A DNA stretch of 64,000 bases from the NCBI GenBank assembly GCA_022495995.1, contig JAFEMH010001366.1, forward strand, positions 422,119 to 486,118. The letters run 5' to 3'. Both the position numbers and the translations under genes were made by a program. The notes below the pieces were generated by a model. It did no database searches and was not told the DNA's origin. It saw nothing but the letters and a program-made list of their open reading frames with translations. Each line of letters begins with the position of its first letter. Position 1 is the first letter of the stretch. Origin of the DNA: Adenophora triphylla var. japonica (taxonomy: Eukaryota > Streptophyta > Magnoliopsida > Asterales > Campanulaceae). Shown in pieces: positions 1 to 9,598 of this stretch.

Positions 1-585
1 GTTTTAATGTAAACGAGCCGAGCCGAGCCGAGCTTTGAAGTTTCGAGCTCGAGCTCGAATAAAAAATATCGAACTCTAGCTTTTCTCGAGCTCGAGCCCA
101 GAATGCATGTTCGAGCTCGACTCGAATCAAGTTTCGAGCTTTTCGCGAGCTGGCTCGCGAGCTTTTCGCGAGCTGCTCGAACTCGAGTTTTAACGAGCCG
201 AGCTCGAGCTTTGACTTATTTTTTTAAAAAAATCTGAAATCAAACGAGCTTTTAACGAGCCGAGCTCGAGCTTCGACTTATTTTTTGAAAAAAAACTGAA
301 ATTAAACGAGCTTTTAAAAAGCCGAGCTCGAACTTCGATTTATATATAATATATATACTAAAATTTATTCGAGCTTTTAACGAGCCGAGCTCAAACGAGT
401 CGATTTCGAACAGAGCTCGTCGAACATACGAGCCGAACACGAGCCGACTCGAAAAAAATGACGAGCTTGAGAATCTGTTTGAGCTCAAGCTCGAGTTCAC
501 CTCGAGCCCACTCAAACTCGAGTTTTTTTCGAGCCGTGCTCGAACCAAGCTTGAGCTAACTCGGTTCGTGTTACATCCCTAGGTT
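1..585. repeat. CGAGC-rich terminal-repeat element (hAT-like MITE), left end near the window edge
   Basis: The stretch is built from degenerate repeats of GAGCCGAGCTCGAGCTT followed by A/T runs. The left edge reads ATGTAAACGAGCCGAG and the right edge, reverse-complemented, reads TAGGGATGTAACACGAACCGAG, so the two ends are imperfect inverted repeats. This fits a small non-autonomous TIR element of the TAGGGATG type that is also seen at 19707 and 60770. The left target duplication cannot be checked because it falls at the window edge. The 98-aa minus-strand open frame here is a by-product of the repeat. Confidence 0.6.
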
Positions 586-1053
586 TTATGGATCAACTCA
601 TCAAATATTGGTTCTAAATATATCCTTGGCCCTAGCTAGCTAGCTAGGTAGTCATGGGATTATTCAATCCCTTGATTTTGTAATTATTTTAAAATTTTAA
701 AATAATATTTTTAGTAGTAACTTTTGCAGATTGTCATACTGGCGAAGGCAGGACGTGGTCAAGATGTCAATTGACCACATTCGAGTTTTAAATAATTTAA
801 ATTTTGTACCTTCAATTTTTTTTTTTTATACAAAAATGACATTTCATTTTATCCCTAAAATTAGTAATTTTATTAGTTTTGACCCACTTAATTTTTAGTA
901 AAATTGCACTAAATAATTTTTTCGACCCCCTTTTATGAATAATTTGGAAGCCGTAATTTTAATATTTATTTTTAAAGCAAACCCGACCCCTTCAAAAAAA
1001 AATCTGGCTTCACTTCACAAGATTTGACTCCCTTAAATTTAGGGAATAAGACC
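586..1053. other. AT-rich intergenic stretch with a remnant of a GGCGGAGCC-type MITE
   Basis: No gene is visible. A CTAGCTAGCTAG tract lies near 636. From about 855 to 1015 the sequence resembles the dispersed family with 'GACCCCCTTTT' blocks and an end reading CTGGCTTCAC, also seen inside the introns at 11264 and 31616. Confidence 0.4.
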
Positions 1054-1300
1054 TTAGACCAAGTCCAATAATCCAACTATCAAAAAATATTCAACTATCC
1101 TAATATCACGATACCTCATTTTCTCTCTCCATCCACTTAATCATTCAACTACTTTCTCAACTACGTCCCCCACAATAAGCTATTTTAGTTTAAAATTCAA
1201 CTCCTCCCAACTCATCATTCTATATCCCACTACTTTGAGTGTTTTTTTTTTTTGTGTCCAAATCAAATGAAACTTATATCAATTTGTAGGGGAAAAAAAT

Positions 1301-1754
1301 TAATGTAAACGCAGCGGAATCAATAAAGAATAAACAAGAAAATCAAAGGAATTTCTTGACCTAATTGAATCCACAATTAGGATTTTCAAGAATTCAAGGA
1401 TGAATCCTTCTGCAAGCCTTAAAGACTTTAAACAAATTGCAAAGCAACTTAATTTTTTTCATTCATCAAAGGTGTAAATTCGGAATTGACATTGGACCCT
1501 ATTTTATATGACTCATATGACTTGATAAACAAGTCAAAACCTACTAAAATTACTCCTAAGCTATATAGTAACATACTAGGACTCAAAAATAACAAAAGAT
1601 CTCCTAAATTAACTCTAAAACTATAAAATACTACCTCTCTAATATTAATGACGAAAATCAAAAATAAAAAACTAAAACTAATTAAATACTGAAATATTTA
1701 ATTAAAATACAAAGATAAATAATATTTTTGAAGACATATATCCGCCCTACATCA
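1301..1754 (-). repeat. LTR (3' LTR in element sense)
   Basis: Direct repeat of 2515-2968 with only a few differences seen by eye. It is followed on its right by the polypurine tract of the minus-strand element. Confidence 0.85.
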
Positions 1755-2482
1755 TACACCTCCGCTTCAAAAGAACTCGTCCCCGAGTTCATCCCCGATG
1801 TTTGAAAGGTGCCGTCCCACCGGAATAAATATTTGGAAAAAATACGCCCACTCAATGCAACTTGAAGGATTTGAATTTCGTCCGGATATAAAATTATTCC
1901 ATCTAGGTTCAACGAATTTTTCTTCTCTGCAGCTATAGCAGCAGCTTGTATTGGACCAAGTGTATTCCCTTCATTTACTTTCTCCTCTTTATGTCCTTTT
2001 TCTTCGTCACCTTCTTCATTTGCTGCTGCTTTTGATACAACATTTTCTTCATCACTACCTTCATCGTTTTGACTTCCTTCATCAGCTTCTTCGATATCCG
2101 CGCTTCCAGGGACCACAGTTTTTTTAACGCTCACCATTATTGAACTTGATATATTAGTTTCAGTTGTCACAGTTTCAGTGACATCATCAGCTTTGAACTT
2201 TGGTTGTTCCAAGTTGTTCTGAATTTCTCCGGCCGGCGGAGCGCGATGGAGTTTTTGGTCCTCGCGTCCTACAGGGATCTCACGATTGCCTGCCCGATGC
2301 CCTTGGTTGAGCTGCAAAGCCTGTAAAGATTCCACGATTTCTGCATGTTCTTCAGCGCGAGCGGCGCGATCCTGCTGCATCTGTTGCAGCATCTATCGAA
2401 CCAAAGCAGTAAAATTCGCGGTCATTGTCGCCATGGCTGTTTGAAGCTCATTGATACCTCCATCGTTTCCGTTATTGGCCAT
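1682..2482 (-). pseudogene. gag-like ORF with one in-frame stop
   Basis: The minus-strand frame opens with a Met at 2482 (MANNGNDGGINELQ...), a start typical of plant Ty3 gag proteins. It meets TAG at 2393-2395 after 29 codons, then continues in the same frame for 236 codons to a stop near 1682, running into the LTR. The N-terminal third is Gln/Met-rich and coiled-coil-like (QQMQQDRAARAEEHAEI); the middle is strongly acidic. No zinc knuckle is visible. Without the stop it would be a gag-only protein; I do not recognise a closer family. Confidence 0.6.
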
Positions 2483-2514
2483 CGTCCTAGGATCTCTCCT
2501 GCTTTGATACCAAA

Positions 2515-2968
2515 TAATGTATACGCAGCAGAATCAACAATGAATAAACAAGAAAATCAAAGGAATTTCTTGACCTAATTGAATCCACAATTAGGATTTC
2601 AAGAATTCAAGGATGAATCCTTCTGCAAGCCTTAAAGACTTAAACAAATTGCAAAGCAACTTAATTTTTTTCATTCATCAAAAGTGTAAATTCGGAATTG
2701 ACATTGGACCCTATTTTATATGACTCATATGACTTGATAAACAAGTCAAAACCTACTAAAATTACTCTTAAGCTATATAGTAACATACTAGGACTCCAAA
2801 ATAACAAAAGATCTCCTAAATCAACTCTAAAACTATAAAATACTACCTCTCTAATATTAATGACGAAAATCAAAAATAAAAAACTAAAACAAATTAAATA
2901 CTGAAATATTTAATTAAAATACAAAGATAAATAATATTTTTGAAGACATATATATCCGCCCTACATCA
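2515..2968 (-). repeat. LTR (5' LTR in element sense)
   Basis: Direct repeat of 1301-1754. The tRNA-Met primer-binding site lies immediately to its left on the minus strand (about 2500-2514). Confidence 0.85.
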
Positions 2969-3733
2969 AAAATGGTTAATTTTGGTGAAAAAAATAATAA
3001 TAAAAAAATAATTTACTAGGTGATAATTTAACTCAAATTGAAAAATGAGTGTTTTTTTTTTGTGTCCAAAACAAATGAAATTTATATCAATTTGTAGGGA
3101 AAAAATGATGAATTTTGGTGATTTTTTTTTTAAATCATTTATTATGAGATAATTGAGCTTAAATAATTGGGTGAAAAAATGATAAAGTACGGACCAATCA
3201 GAACGTGACAAGTGGCGGCTTAGGAAAAAAAGAAAAAAAAGGCAAACCTGGTTGCTTCAACGCGCCTCTCCCGCGCATCTGGTACACGCGCCTTCTCCGG
3301 CCCAATAGATGCGCGACACGTGGCATTTGCGGGTCCCACAATTTTTTCTTCAACCTGGTTGAACTCTCTCAACCCCTCCCCTTCAACCACCCCCTATTCA
3401 ACCCCTTATTGCCCAAATTCAACTAGTTTACTCCCTCTCAACTACCCCTCTCAATTATCTATTGTACATGACCTTACAATAATTTCGACCCGTTCTTCTA
3501 CTGAATTTCTGGCTTAGCCACTACTTTGTCCATTCCAGATTCTAAAATAAAAATTATTTTATCACTCAGTCAAAAATTAAATGTTATTTTCATCCTAAAA
3601 TGAATATTCATTATTTTTAAAATTTTATTTTTGATAATCAAGAGCAATTTTTATTTTTTTAAATCTTTATTTTGAGACGGATGGATGGATTTTTTTTTAT
3701 TTTTTTTTGAAAGAAACAAAATTGTATTGCATC

Positions 3734-4024
3734 TACTCCCTCTGTCAGTCCCACTTCAAAGAGCCAATGGTAATATTTCACGATTTTTAAGAAAATTTTT
3801 AAAAAATGAATAAAGAATTGAAAGTGGATAGAGGATTAGAGGAAAAATAATGTAAAAGTTTAAAACATTTAATAGGAAAGAGAATGAGTGAGAGAAATAG
3901 TAAGTTAATGAATGGACTCTTCGAAGTAGGACGTCCCAAAAAGAAAAATGGGCTCTTTGAAATAGGACGTCCAAAAAAGGAGCAAAATGGAAAGTGGGCT
4001 ATTTGAAGTGGGACGGATGAAGTA
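3734..4024. mobile_element. Stowaway-like MITE
   Basis: The ends read TACTCCCTCTGTCAGTCCC and GTGGGACGGATGAAGTA, an imperfect inverted repeat bounded by TA, the pattern of Tc1/mariner-derived Stowaway MITEs. The internal arms repeat AGAGAATGAGTGAGAG sequence found in most copies in this window. An (AAAAT)n tract follows at 4046-4090. Confidence 0.75.
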
Positions 4025-4092
4025 TTATTTGAGGATGATGGAGTAAAAAATAAAATAAAATAAAATAAAATAAAATAAAATAAAATAAAATA

Positions 4093-4433
4093 CTACCTCC
4101 GACCCGTCCGAAAGGGCAATTTTGCCTCTTAGCACGGAAATTAAGAAATGAATAAGAAAAGTGATGTAAGAAAGAGAAAAAGGTTAAGGGGTCGTTTGTT
4201 TTTTTGTTTTCAGCCTTAAATGCCTCTTAACTCTTATTCATTAAGAGGATTAGAAAAATAAGTGTGTTTGTTTTTTTTTTTGAAATAAGACTTAAAGGCT
4301 CTTAAAAGCCTCTTAATTTTAAGAGGTTAAAATGTTGCTGAATTGCCTCTGAATGCCTCTGAAAGCCACTGTTTCATATTTGGTTTTGGGTAAATTTTTT
4401 TAAACTCGTTTATCGTTTCATAATGCATTTACG

Positions 4434-4467
<34 letters not shown>

Positions 4468-4842
4468 TATTTTTTTTTAAGCTGCTTTCGATAATGAATT
4501 CGTATACAAAATCAAACAACTTATTCAATTCGATTCAGTTTTCGATTGCCGCTCTTAATCATTCGGCCATTTTCGTAACCGAAATCGACCAAAGACTTAT
4601 CACTTAAAAAAAACAAAAACCCCCTAAATGTTGTGAGTATGAAAAATTAAATAGGAAAGAGAATGAGTGGAAGGAATAGTTTGGAAAGAGAATGTTGTGA
4701 GTGTAAAAATAAAGTAGGAGAGAGAATGAGTGGGGTAGAAAGAGTATAAAAATAATAAAAACTTTCCTTTTTGTGTTGTGCCCTTTTAAATGGAACGCTC
4801 AAAAAGAAAATTTGTGCCCTTTCAAGTAGGACGGAGGTAGTA
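4093..4842. mobile_element. Stowaway-like MITE with nested insertion
   Basis: TACTACCTCCGACCCGTCCG opens it and GTAGGACGGAGGTAGTA closes it. Between about 4187 and 4626 another sequence is inserted, starting GGGGTCGTTTGTTT and ending AAACAAAAACCCCCT, which looks like a second short element with a loose inverted terminus. The interior of the insertion is T-rich and has no coding frame. Confidence 0.6.
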
Positions 4843-5337
4843 AAATAAAAAACAAAGAGAGGAAAAATCTGCCACCAAACAAAGCCTTGTAAGTAGAGAG
4901 ATCCTAGTCATCACTTAAATAAATAAATGACCCATGCGGACTTGAAAGACTCTATTCATTATAATTTAATTCCAGCTTAATTACGATGATTATTTGTACC
5001 ACATCAGCCACATGTAGGATCGTATTAGTTGGCCTACAAGAACCCAAACGCCGGACGCGTATTTCGAGTTTTATTTTGACACGTGGACGGTATCGATGAC
5101 GTTGGAATAAACAAAATGGCCCAGCACGTACGTACATTAACGTGCCAGCTCAACCACTCCTTGCCTTCCTAGTGTTTCTAGATAGTCGCTCATTAAAAAA
5201 AAATAAAAAATCTATTAAAGATTTAAAATAAAAAGGACAAATTTGAACAACATTTTGGACAATCTTGTCCTCGTAAAATTTATGAAACTACAAAAAAATA
5301 TTATTCACCCACATGATTTATTCCTTAGAGCATCCTC

Positions 5338-6249
5338 AATTGGTAATCCACAATTGGTAAGAGATTTTTCTCTAACTTTTTTGTAATTCCAATACTCACT
5401 TCGTTTCAATAAAAACTTTACTAATTATCCTAAAGGACGTTCCGTTAAAATCTTCACTTTTTTTTTTTTGGCAAAGAATCTTTACTATTTCCTCCACTCA
5501 TTCTCTCTCCTAATTCACTATTACACTCACAACACTTTTCAAATTTACTATTTTCTCCACTAATTCTCTCTCCTATTTTCAAATTACACTCACAACATTT
5601 TTTTTCCCCACCCATTTCCTTAATATTTGTGCCCACCCAAAAGGGTGAAGCACTTATTGGGACAGAGGGAGTATGTCACATCATTTATAACTCAATAATA
5701 AAAACTTTCAAGCTTTTTTCGCAATGGTAGAACTTTTTTATCAACTTTTTTGTTCCCCCAAATTCAACAACATTAAACTTTTTTTTTCTAGCATTTTTCT
5801 ATATTAATGATTAATATGGGGAAGTGGTCAAAATTAATGGAAAGAGCTCCTTGAGAGAGCTCTTTATAGAAGGAGTTGCTCCTTAAAGCATCCACAATGG
5901 TAAGAGTTTTTTCCCTAGCTTTTTTGTAATTTCAATATGCCACATCATTTACAACTCAATAATAAAAACCTCCAAGCTTTTTTCACAATGGTAGGACTTT
6001 TTTATCAACTTTTTTGTTCCCCAAAATCCAACAACATTAAACTTTTGTTCTAGCATTTTTCTATAATATTTAATGATCAATATGGGAAAATGATCAAAAT
6101 TAATGGAAAGAGCTTCTTGAGAGAGCTCTTTGTAGAAGGAGTTGCTCCTTAATAAGGATCTTTTCAACTTGCTCCACAATGACAAAAAACTCTAGAAAGC
6201 TTTTTCATAAAAATAAAAAGCTCCCAAAAATATTCCATTGTGAATGCTC
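5338..6249. mobile_element. Tourist-like MITE with an internal tandem duplication
   Basis: Ends GAGCATCCTCAAT and (reverse complement) GAGCATTCACAAT are flanked by TTA on both sides (5335-5337 and 6250-6252). The interior is duplicated: the block ending AGAAGGAGTTGCTCC at about 5690-5885 recurs at 5945-6150. A Stowaway MITE is inserted at 5393-5673. Confidence 0.65.
5393..5673. mobile_element. Stowaway-like MITE nested in the Tourist-like element
   Basis: Opens TACTCACTTCGTTTC and closes GGGACAGAGGGAGTA. The interior has the family's CTCTCTCCTA / AATTCACTATTACACTCACAA blocks. Confidence 0.65.
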
Positions 6250-6594
6250 TTAGTTTTGGACATTTATATACTAACTTACTATTACTAACCCATTTTGAAT
6301 TTATTTATTACTAAACATATAAATTCAAAATAAAATAAAAAATTTAAACGGAGACAGAAGTATTACTTCCTCCGTTATGTTTGGCCACATTTTACTTTCT
6401 ATAATAAAAACAAGTGAACTTTGATAAAATAATAATGCCGATTAATCTTCCTAATGTGCATAAAATTAGTATAATTCAATTTTAGATATAATAATGTCAA
6501 CATATAAAATATTAAATCCTTAAAAAAAAAAAACAAGTGTATTAAATCCTGAGTTGGTCTTACAAAAAACTTGTTTTTTTCTAAGCTTAGAAAA

Positions 6595-6835
6595 AACGTG
6601 TTTTACACTGGCATTTAATAACACTAACACCGACACTTTTTTACACTGTCACTTTATTACACTAACACTGACACTTTTATATACTGACACTTAATATACA
6701 TGCACAGTCAATTTTTTACACTGACACTTTGTTACACTAAAACTGACGCTTTTTTACACTGACACTTTGTTAAACTAACACTGACACCTGTATACATTGA
6801 CACTTTGTTACACTAACACTAGCATAGCGGAAAAA
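6595..6835. repeat. Degenerate tandem repeat, CACTGACACTTT... unit
   Basis: At least six imperfect copies of a unit built around 'TTACACTAACACTGACACTTTT' follow each other. Short inverted arms containing AAGCTTAGAAAAAACG and AAACTTAGAAAAATGC flank the array, so it may be the core of a small mobile element. No coding potential is seen. Confidence 0.6.
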
Positions 6836-6911
6836 ACAAAACACATTTTTTTTAAACTTAGAAAAATGCATTTTTTTGGGAGATTTTCGCTTAAATCCTA
6901 GTTATAACTTA

Positions 6912-7581
6912 GACCATCTACAACTATGAAGTTAGCAAATGGCATAGCTGAGGTGGCAATGAAAATCTCCTCCAACCATACTTTGTTAAAAGTCATCAAT
7001 GACTTTTATAAAAATTGTTTTGACAGATGCCAAGCTTCACGGCTTGGAATTTTTGAAATTAATTTTTTTTTTTACAAATATTGCAATTAACATATAAAAA
7101 ATAATAAAAATACAAAAATATTGAAATAATTATATACTCCATCCGTCCCGGACCTTGGTGCCTAGTTTGACTTTTCACGTAAATTAAGGAAAGAGTATTA
7201 TATTGAAAGTGTTGTGAGTGTGAAAATAAAATAGGAGAGAGAATGAGTGGAGGGAATAGTAAATTATAATGGTGTTGTGAGTATTAAAATAATGTAGGAG
7301 AGAGAATGAGTGGAGGTAATAGTAAAGTTTCCTTTCCATTTTAGGAAATGTGCACGTAGGTTTGGGACGCCCAAAATGGAAAGTGTGCACGTAGGTATGG
7401 GACGGAGGGAGTATAGTAGTAATAAATGTAATATAAATTAGTAGGAAAGAGAAAATATGGTGGGATGACTTTTGTCATGAATGGGGATAAAATTGTTTGG
7501 AGTTGTGTTTTTAATAATTGATGACGTGGAGCTGAGGTGAAGGAGAGGGATGAAAATGAAGTGTTATGAGTAAAGATGCTC
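6912..7581. mobile_element. Tourist-like MITE just upstream of the bZIP gene
   Basis: Termini GACCATCTACAAC and (reverse complement) GAGCATCTTTAC are flanked by TTA (6909-6911 and 7582-7584). It carries a Stowaway insertion at 7135-7413. Its right end lies about 170 bp upstream of the predicted first exon of the G-box factor gene, so it borders the promoter. Confidence 0.65.
7135..7413. mobile_element. Stowaway-like MITE
   Basis: Opens TACTCCATCCGTCCCGG and closes GGGACGGAGGGAGTA, a good inverted terminal repeat bounded by TA. It lies inside the Tourist-like element at 6912-7581. Confidence 0.8.
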
Positions 7582-7659
7582 TTATTAGTCGGTTGAAGTA
7601 CTCGAGGATTTCATCGGCCGTATATACGGTGTACACGTATGCATACGCCTATTCAATAA

Positions 7660-7678
7660 CACGTGTCTCCTGACGTGG
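7660..7678 (+). promoter_or_regulatory. G-box (CACGTG) plus TGACGTGG in the bZIP promoter
   Basis: CACGTG stands at 7660-7665 within AACACGTGTC, and TGACGTGG follows at 7671-7678. Both are ACGT-core elements bound by plant bZIP proteins. They lie about 90 bp upstream of the predicted first exon of a gene that itself encodes a G-box binding factor, so auto-regulation is possible (inference). Confidence 0.5.
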
Positions 7679-7749
7679 AATGTATCCTTGGCGGGCCCTT
7701 CCTCTCTCCCAATCTGCAAAAAGGCCACACTCTTCCCTCCCCATCTTCT

Positions 7750-7897
7750 CCTATAGAGAGAGAAAGTTAGAGAGAGAGAGAAAATGCAGAGAGTTGAGAT
7801 TCTTCGATTTGGTCTTTAGTCGCCATTGAAGAAGGCTGCCGTAATTCAAAAGAAGATTTCAGAGTTTTTCAATTCAATCTTTTAAGATTTAGAGAAG
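7750..7897 (+). other. Predicted noncoding first exon of the bZIP gene
   Basis: A GA-rich leader (AGAGAGAGAAAG...) leads to a good donor, AGAAG|GTATAT, at 7897/7898. The next predicted exon begins at 9517 after TTTTTGCAG and carries the start codon at 9599. The transcript start is a guess from the leader's composition. A short uORF lies in this exon. Confidence 0.5.
7784..7819 (+). promoter_or_regulatory. Upstream ORF of 11 codons in the bZIP leader
   Basis: AAAATGC opens a reading frame MQRVEILRFGL that ends at TAG (7817-7819) well before the main start. The -3 base is A, so it could be recognised by scanning ribosomes. It is not the conserved sucrose-control uORF of group S1 bZIP genes. 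Confidence 0.45.
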
Positions 7898-8624
7898 GTA
7901 TATTTGATTTTTTGAGTTCGTATTAGTTTGATTGTACAATTCGCCTGTGAAATTTTGTTTTCCTGCTTTGATCCTCGCTGCTTGAACTTTCATTGCGATG
8001 CATTAACTTTGAGTTTATCTAATTTGAGCCGGCGGTCAAAAATAACGGATTAATTCTCAATTCATATGTGTTTCTGACCGATTGCTGTTGATAATTTGTT
8101 GACATGAACTTCAAATTCAATTTGCAGATGGAATTTTGAAATTTTGATTTTCTAGGTATTATTAAAAAATTTATTCATTTTTTTTTTTTTTGACATGTAA
8201 CTTTTAGATGTGCTTATGAGGACAGTTTTGTCACCTTCCTCATAGGCTATCCTGGATTGGTAGTTGTTGAAAGACACTCTGTAGTCTGTACCTTTCTCCT
8301 TATTCGCTTGGATATAGTCTATAAGTATCTTGCCATAATTAAATTGATTTACATTTTAGGTATAATTAAATTGATTTAATTGCAAGTTAAGTTGTGGATT
8401 TTTTTTTTATAATTTTTTTTTTCTTTTTTTCCTTAACTGTGAAGTAAGAACTATTCATAATCATAATTTGGAGGTCATGACTCATGAGGATGTGCTGAGC
8501 TTTATATAGATCTTAGAAAAGAATAAAGATAAGATATGGAACTGCAGACAGGTAGTTTTGTGTTGGGGAAGATTAAGGAGAACTGAGAGAGCAAGATCTT
8601 AATGAACCTAGCTGAGGAGGTTTC

Positions 8625-8838
8625 CGCCGGACCTGATGGGAGCAATTGCCCCCATTTGATTTTCAAAATTTTCTTCTTACTGGTCCAAATATTTTACGAA
8701 TTTAGGGGTTTTAGTGCAATTTATTGAATCTGGCCCCCGTTTGTGTGAAGTAAAAAGTGCAGAAATTTAGTTTTTTTCCCCCTTTTACCTAGTAAAAATA
8801 ATTTCCCCCCTTTCAAAAATATTCTGGTTCCGCCATTG
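8625..8838. mobile_element. GGCGGA-type MITE in the 5' UTR intron
   Basis: The block runs from TTCCGCCGGACCTGATGGGAG to TCTGGTTCCGCCATTG, with 'CCCCC' and 'CCCCCCTTTC' motifs shared with the copies at 16878, 28899, 31616 and 60190. The family ends in variants of CAGTGGCGGAGCC. Confidence 0.5.
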
Positions 8839-9001
8839 TTTGAGCTTGCTTAGAAGAATGAACAAGAGAAAAGGAGCTCTCTCTGGATAGTTTAATTCCA
8901 TTGTCAGGGGCACATGCTCTGCTGTAGTTGATGACTATTGAATTTAAGTTAAACAAGGATATATAAACCAAGAGCCCCCTCCATTGTATTAAAGTGTTTC
9001 C

Positions 9002-9079
9002 ACCTCCGTCCCAAACGAATGTCCAAAATTACTCTTGATCAAGAGCAAAACTGGAATTCATTTTGGGACGGAGGGAGTT
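9002..9079. mobile_element. Short Stowaway-like MITE
   Basis: CACCTCCGTCCCAAACGAATGTCC and its near inverted copy ending GGGACGGAGGGAGT enclose a short loop, giving a hairpin of under 80 bp, similar to the miniature copy at 28200. Confidence 0.55.
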
Positions 9080-9516
9080 GTTGTTATTGACCTGGAGTTA
9101 GCTAACCAAAGTTGGTCAAATAAGGTGCTCAAGTCTATTTTTTGTCCTGCCTTCTAGTTCCTTCTTAAACATTGATTTCATGAATTGCTAGATTATAAAT
9201 GCCTGCATGTATCCTACATGCATAGGATTATCATCAAATAATATTCTCCTTTAACATTGATTTTATTTTTTCATTTTTTTCTTTGACTTTCACCTTGGAC
9301 TTTGATTTATCTGTCTGTATGTCATGTGTCGGGGCTGTTCGTTCTTGCAGTAAAGTGACAGTTGTTAAGGTAGGAAAAATAAATTGGTAGTTATAGGATG
9401 GTCTTTCCTGTTGTTGTCAACCTTGCCTATGTGTTAAGAAGTAAAAGTCTAGCTTTCATGCAACATATTCATCTTGCTTGTTGACTTCACAGTTCACATG
9501 CTTAACGTTTTTGCAG

Positions 9517-9598
9517 CCGAGTCTCTTCCTAGCAAGCTGATTGTGAAAAGGATTCTACACATCTGAATCATTTGGAGTTCCTTTTTTGGTGATTGACC
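9517..9598 (+). other. 5' UTR part of the second bZIP exon
   Basis: After TTTTTGCAG at 9516 the leader continues CCGAGTCTC and reaches ATGG at 9599. This ATG begins MGSSDEKS, the usual start of GBF proteins, which decides the start codon. Confidence 0.6.

Larger units (their letters stand above)
1301..2968 (-). mobile_element. Short non-autonomous LTR retrotransposon with gag-like ORF only
   Basis: Two near-identical LTRs (1301-1754 and 2515-2968) flank 760 bp. AAAAT precedes the first LTR (1296-1300) and follows the second (2969-2973), a perfect 5-bp target duplication. The element reads on the minus strand. Next to the right LTR the minus strand has TTTGGTATCAAAGCAGG, a primer-binding site for initiator tRNA-Met. 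A purine tract (GAAGCGGAGGTGTA) abuts the left LTR. LTR termini in element sense are TGATGTA...TACATTA rather than canonical TG...CA. The interior codes only a gag-like reading frame; there is no protease, RT or integrase, so it must have moved in trans. Confidence 0.85.
1057..3473. mobile_element. Tourist-like (PIF/Harbinger) MITE interrupted by an LTR element
   Basis: The ends are GACCAAGTCCAATAAT and, reverse-complemented, GGTCATGTACAATAG. They are flanked on both sides by TTA (1054-1056 and 3474-3476), the usual 3-bp target duplication of PIF/Harbinger elements. Subtracting the LTR element at 1301-2968 leaves about 0.74 kb, close to the related element at 21489-22162, with which it shares internal sequence. 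Part of the interior is repeated (around 1230-1300 and 3035-3110). Confidence 0.65.

Noticed and set aside
252..548. 98-aa minus-strand ORF
   Set aside because: Lies wholly in the CGAGCT-type repeat and reads as repeat-derived Ser/Phe/Leu-rich peptide.
3205..3517. Two + strand ORFs of 65-73 codons
   Set aside because: Both are inside the Tourist-like MITE and overlap each other in different frames.
6595..6835. CRISPR-like array
   Set aside because: Units are degenerate tandem repeats without regular spacers, and the DNA is eukaryotic.
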